From an uncultured Bacteroidota bacterium (GTDB lineage Bacteria; Bacteroidota; Bacteroidia; Bacteroidales; WCHB1-69), in contig CACYHG010000010.1 of assembly GCA_902774175.1 (NCBI GenBank), positions 1 to 46,849 on the forward strand: a stretch of 46,849 nucleotides of DNA. Direction: 5' to 3'. Each line of letters begins with the position of its first letter. The stretch's first letter is position 1. Positions 44,611 through 46,849 of this stretch are shown here, piece after piece. A program made the translations under genes and the position numbers. The notes under the pieces are model-generated. The model made no database searches and was not told the origin of the DNA. It saw only the letters and a list, made by a program, of their open reading frames with translations.

Positions 44611-45048
44611 TCAGTTTCCGGCTGTTTTTGACGCATCACCGGACTTAAGGTTTGCGGTTGCGGCACTGTAAACCAGTTTTGATTGTGTCATGTGACACGA
44701 CGTGCGGGCATGGCTCCCTTTGTCAACGGAAAAACTTTCGGAACGGCCTTCATAAATGACATCCTCTTTGTTGAGTGTTGCCTTGATGTACCAGTCTCCA
44801 TCTTCGACATATTCAAAATGAAAGGTTCCGTCGCTGCCTGCCATTACGGAGGAGACATTCCGTTCGGTGCCGTTGGGCAATATGGAGACTTTATGCAGGG
44901 TTGCGCCTGCCGCCGGATATGTGCATCCGTCGTAATAGTCCGTGTAGGTGGCTGTTCCGGAGATTTCCCCTTTCGGATTGCAGGCCGCAAGCAGTATGCA
45001 GCAGACTGCGGGAAGCAGATATGTAAGGATGCGTGTTTTCTGTGTCAT
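44611..45048 (-). CDS. Small lipoprotein with a carboxypeptidase-regulatory-like beta domain
   Basis: A 145-residue protein with signal peptide and lipobox 'ILLAAC' (Cys ~23), followed by a single beta-sandwich: 'GEISGTATYTDYYDGCTYPA', 'GATLHKVSILPNG', 'DGTFHFEYVEDGDWYIKATL'. This resembles CarboxypepD_reg-like/transthyretin-like folds often found in Bacteroidota surface lipoproteins. Function unknown. ATG 45048 gives a normal signal peptide; 45066 would add six residues. It has no clear operon partner and no promoter box I can identify. Confidence 0.72.
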   Translation of the reverse strand: MTQKTRILTYLLPAVCCILLAACNPKGEISGTATYTDYYDGCTYPAAGATLHKVSILPNGTERNVSSVMAGSDGTFHFEYVEDGDWYIKATLNKEDVIYEGRSESFSVDKGSHARTSCHMTQSKLVYSAATANLKSGDASKTAGN

Positions 45049-45149
45049 TTGTAGATGTTTTTCCATTTAACGCCGGTCTGGGGCGGATATTGTATGCTGT
45101 CGTGAGGATTGGGTGCTTGTAATCCTATAGGCGTTTCTGAAAAGTTGAT

Positions 45150-46418
45150 TCAATCTTTCAGGCAGCCGACAGGCACAACATAGATTCCGTCTTTTCGCCG
45201 GTAGGCAAACTTCCCTGTAGCTGTCAGTATCATCAGAAAGGAGGGCTCCTTCATTTTTGATGTGTCTATTTTTGAGGCTAATGTAGTTAGTGTCTCCACC
45301 CCCTCTTGAATGAGTCTTTCCCCACCTAATTTGATTTCAACTAATCCGAAGGAACTGTTCCGTAAATGTATCACTGCGTCGCATTCCAGACCGTTTTTGT
45401 CCCGGAAGTGATACACTTCACCGTCCAATGCGTCTGCATATACGCGGAGGTCGCGCACGCAGAGCGTTTCAAAGAACAGGCCGAAGGTGTTCAGGTCTTG
45501 CATCAGATCATCAGGTCCCAGACCCAAGGCAGCTGTTGCAATGGAGGGATCTGTAAAATACCGGTTGTCGGAGGTGCGGATGGCTGTTTTGGAACGCAAA
45601 TTGGGATTCCATGCCATCATGTCCTCAATCACAAATATTTTTTTGAGGGCAGCCAGGTATGCGGAAACGGTTTTTTCGTCCACATCTTCATTGACACGAA
45701 CATCTTCTGTTATGGAGCTGATGGAAGCCGGTGTCCCCTGATGACGCGCATACGACCGCAGAATGCGGCGTGCGCGCTCAGTGTCGCGTCTGATGCCGTC
45801 TACGCGTGAGATGTCCTTTTTCACAATGGCATCGAAATAGTCAAAAGCACGGCCCAAAGCCACCTTCCTGCTTTGCAAGGTGGCACGAGGCCATCCGCCA
45901 CGGCATACCAGATAAGCAATGTCATCCAAAGTGAGTGTGTTGGGAACGAACAGCTCCTGTGGCGTGTCGAACAGGCCGCCCAGCGAGACTCCTCCGTTGG
46001 ATTCTCCAGATTCCCAAAGGCTCATGGTGCGCATTGTAAGCCATGAAAAGCGACCTGTACCGGAATGTCTCATTTTTTCGTCATCGGCAGGCACTGCCGA
46101 ACCGGTCAGGATAAACTGTGCATCTTTCTGACGGTGGTCCACTTGAAATCGAATAGCATCCCATAGCTGTGGAACGGCTTGCCATTCATCAATCAATCGG
46201 GGTGTCGCTCCGGAAAGCACACCTTGGGGATTTAGTTCCGCCAGCCTTATCCAATCCGTACCCTCCATCGTGTCATCCATATATACAATGCTGCGGGCTT
46301 GCTGCTCTGCGGTGGTGGTTTTTCCACACCATTTGGGACCTTCTATCAACACAGCTCCCATTCCCTCTAATTTTCGCTGTAAAATCGTATCTGCAATGCG
46401 CTTTTTGTATCCATTCAT
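45150..46418 (-). CDS. AAA family ATPase with C-terminal DUF4143 (PD-(D/E)XK-like) domain
   Basis: The 422-residue protein has Walker A GPKWCGKTT (27-35), Walker B-like 'LIDEWQ' (75-80) and 'FILTGSAVP' (sensor 1) of the AAA_14 type. It continues with a winged-helix-like middle ('RILRSYARHQGTPASISSI') and a DUF4143 C-terminus with 'GLECDAVIHL' and 'GLVEIKLGG', the D...E-x-K pattern of a PD-(D/E)XK nuclease-like fold. These ATPases are abundant and often multicopy in Bacteroidota and clostridia; their role is unknown. The gene is preceded by a -7 box (46439-46446) and an array of 23-bp repeats (46462-46576). It stands alone. Confidence 0.88.
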   Translation of the reverse strand: MNGYKKRIADTILQRKLEGMGAVLIEGPKWCGKTTTAEQQARSIVYMDDTMEGTDWIRLAELNPQGVLSGATPRLIDEWQAVPQLWDAIRFQVDHRQKDAQFILTGSAVPADDEKMRHSGTGRFSWLTMRTMSLWESGESNGGVSLGGLFDTPQELFVPNTLTLDDIAYLVCRGGWPRATLQSRKVALGRAFDYFDAIVKKDISRVDGIRRDTERARRILRSYARHQGTPASISSITEDVRVNEDVDEKTVSAYLAALKKIFVIEDMMAWNPNLRSKTAIRTSDNRYFTDPSIATAALGLGPDDLMQDLNTFGLFFETLCVRDLRVYADALDGEVYHFRDKNGLECDAVIHLRNSSFGLVEIKLGGERLIQEGVETLTTLASKIDTSKMKEPSFLMILTATGKFAYRRKDGIYVVPVGCLKD

Positions 46419-46438
46419 AACTAACTTGTTTTGCGCTG

Positions 46439-46446
46439 CAAAAGTA
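46439..46446 (-). promoter_or_regulatory. -7 promoter box for the AAA/DUF4143 gene
   Basis: CAAAAGTA reads TACTTTTG on the minus strand (TAnnTTTG), 20 bases before the ATG. The 23-bp repeat array begins 15 bases further upstream. Confidence 0.6.
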
Positions 46447-46461
46447 GAAAAAAAAACAATT

Positions 46462-46576
46462 CATTTCCTCATTTGGCCAAAATTTATTTCCTCATTTGGC
46501 CAAAATTCATTTCCTCATTTGGCTAAATTTCATTTCCCCATTTGGCCAAAAGTTGTTCACCCATCTGGCTGATCCG
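46462..46576. repeat. Array of four-plus-one 23-bp tandem repeats upstream of the AAA/DUF4143 gene
   Basis: Units start at 46462, 46485, 46508 and 46531; a degenerate fifth runs 46554-46576. The shared core is TTTCCTCATTTGGCCAAAA, whose centre TTTGGCCAAA is a 10-bp palindrome. Unit 3 has one change in the palindrome (GGCT), and unit 5 keeps CATCTGGCT. A 23-bp period places the palindromes about two helical turns apart, on nearly the same face of DNA. No unique spacers separate units, so it is not a CRISPR array. Confidence 0.9.
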
Positions 46577-46664
46577 AGTATAACAAAAATGTCAAATTAT
46601 TACGGAATTTGACGGAATTGTTTCCGAAGATCTCACCTGAGTAATTCCAAGTCCGTTTTAGTAC

Positions 46665-46719
46665 CGGTTACGTGGAAGTTATTACCGGTATATTTGAACC
46701 ACATTTGAACCACGTACCG
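46665..46719. repeat. Inverted repeat flanking two tandem 11-bp repeats
   Basis: Two adjoining copies of ATTTGAACCAC (46692-46702, 46703-46713) sit inside an imperfect inverted repeat, CGGTTACGTGG (46665-46675) and CCACGTACCG (46710-46719). TACCGGT occurs at 46662-46668 and 46683-46689. The arrangement resembles recombinase arm or binding sites, but no integrase gene is in the window. Confidence 0.6.
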
Positions 46720-46726
46720 CATAACT

Positions 46727-46741
46727 CATTGATTATCAATG
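46727..46741. repeat. Perfect 15-bp palindrome CATTGATTATCAATG
   Basis: Arms CATTGAT and ATCAATG around a single T. It is close to the tandem 11-bp repeats, in the gene-free 46577-46849 stretch. Confidence 0.6.
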
Positions 46742-46780
46742 AATTTAACATTCTGCATCGGAAAATAAGAAACGAAAAGA

Positions 46781-46814
46781 AATGAAAAGCCTTGAAACAA
46801 GGATTCGTTTCATT
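46781..46814. repeat. Nested stem-loop near the right edge
   Basis: Outer arms AATGAAA (46781-46787) and TTTCATT (46808-46814) enclose an inner hairpin CCTTG-AAA-CAAGG (46790-46802). There is no T-run. Purpose unknown; the following bases to 46849 show no gene. Confidence 0.5.
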
Positions 46815-46849
46815 ATAGGAATTAATATGTGTTTTCGATTGGGGGTACC

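Noticed and set aside
46462..46576. CRISPR array
   Set aside because: Units are contiguous without spacers and there are no cas genes.

Overview
The window comes from an anaerobic member of the Bacteroidota, most likely order Bacteroidales. The giant secreted protein ends in a type IX secretion (T9SS) sorting domain. A porG-uppS-bamA-skp locus is present. The -7 promoter boxes follow the Bacteroidota consensus TAnnTTTG. The enzymes are those of an oxygen-sensitive lifestyle (flavodiiron protein, reverse rubrerythrin, heterodisulfide-reductase-like proteins). Genus cannot be fixed from the sequence alone. No rRNA, CRISPR array, complete prophage or complete insertion sequence was seen.

Left part (1-9258): the tail of an Rpn-type putative transposase/nuclease and a gate-domain membrane protein lie on the plus strand. 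They are followed by an eight-gene minus-strand run that reads, in transcription order, flavodiiron protein, flavin reductase-rubredoxin, ferritin, reverse rubrerythrin, glycosyltransferase, dxr, rseP, lptB. The first four form an oxygen/peroxide/iron defence set. The last four serve envelope and isoprenoid biogenesis. Gaps are very small and the only promoter box I can see is upstream of the flavodiiron gene.

Centre-left (9449-20051): a plus-strand SAM hydroxide adenosyltransferase-like gene overlaps, tail to tail, the tRNA nucleotidyltransferase gene. That gene closes a minus-strand operon encoding an HdrA-like flavoprotein, an HdrC-like ferredoxin and a membrane protein that fuses HdrE-, HdrC- and HdrB-like parts. 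A second minus-strand run follows: flippase-like protein, rfaE2, glucosaminidase with LysM, serS, LolC/E-like permease.

Centre (20357-33334): one plus-strand gene of 4325 codons encodes a secreted, repeat-built surface protein with a T9SS C-terminal domain. Its N-terminal part is a series of Ig-like modules. Its C-terminal third is about 20 cysteine-containing modules with a G-C-D-S signature. Two blocks have been tandemly duplicated. Downstream, after a strong terminator, lies porG-uppS-bamA-skp, which encodes outer-membrane assembly factors and a component of the T9SS machinery that would export such a protein.

Right part (38349-46849): tRNA-Pro and tRNA-Ser; a regulator with a degenerate receiver domain next to a fold-III PLP decarboxylase; a flotillin-like SPFH gene; groES-groEL; a small lipoprotein; and an AAA/DUF4143 ATPase gene. 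The ATPase promoter is preceded by 23-bp tandem repeats. The last ~270 bases hold no gene but are rich in direct and inverted repeats that look like protein-binding or recombination sites.
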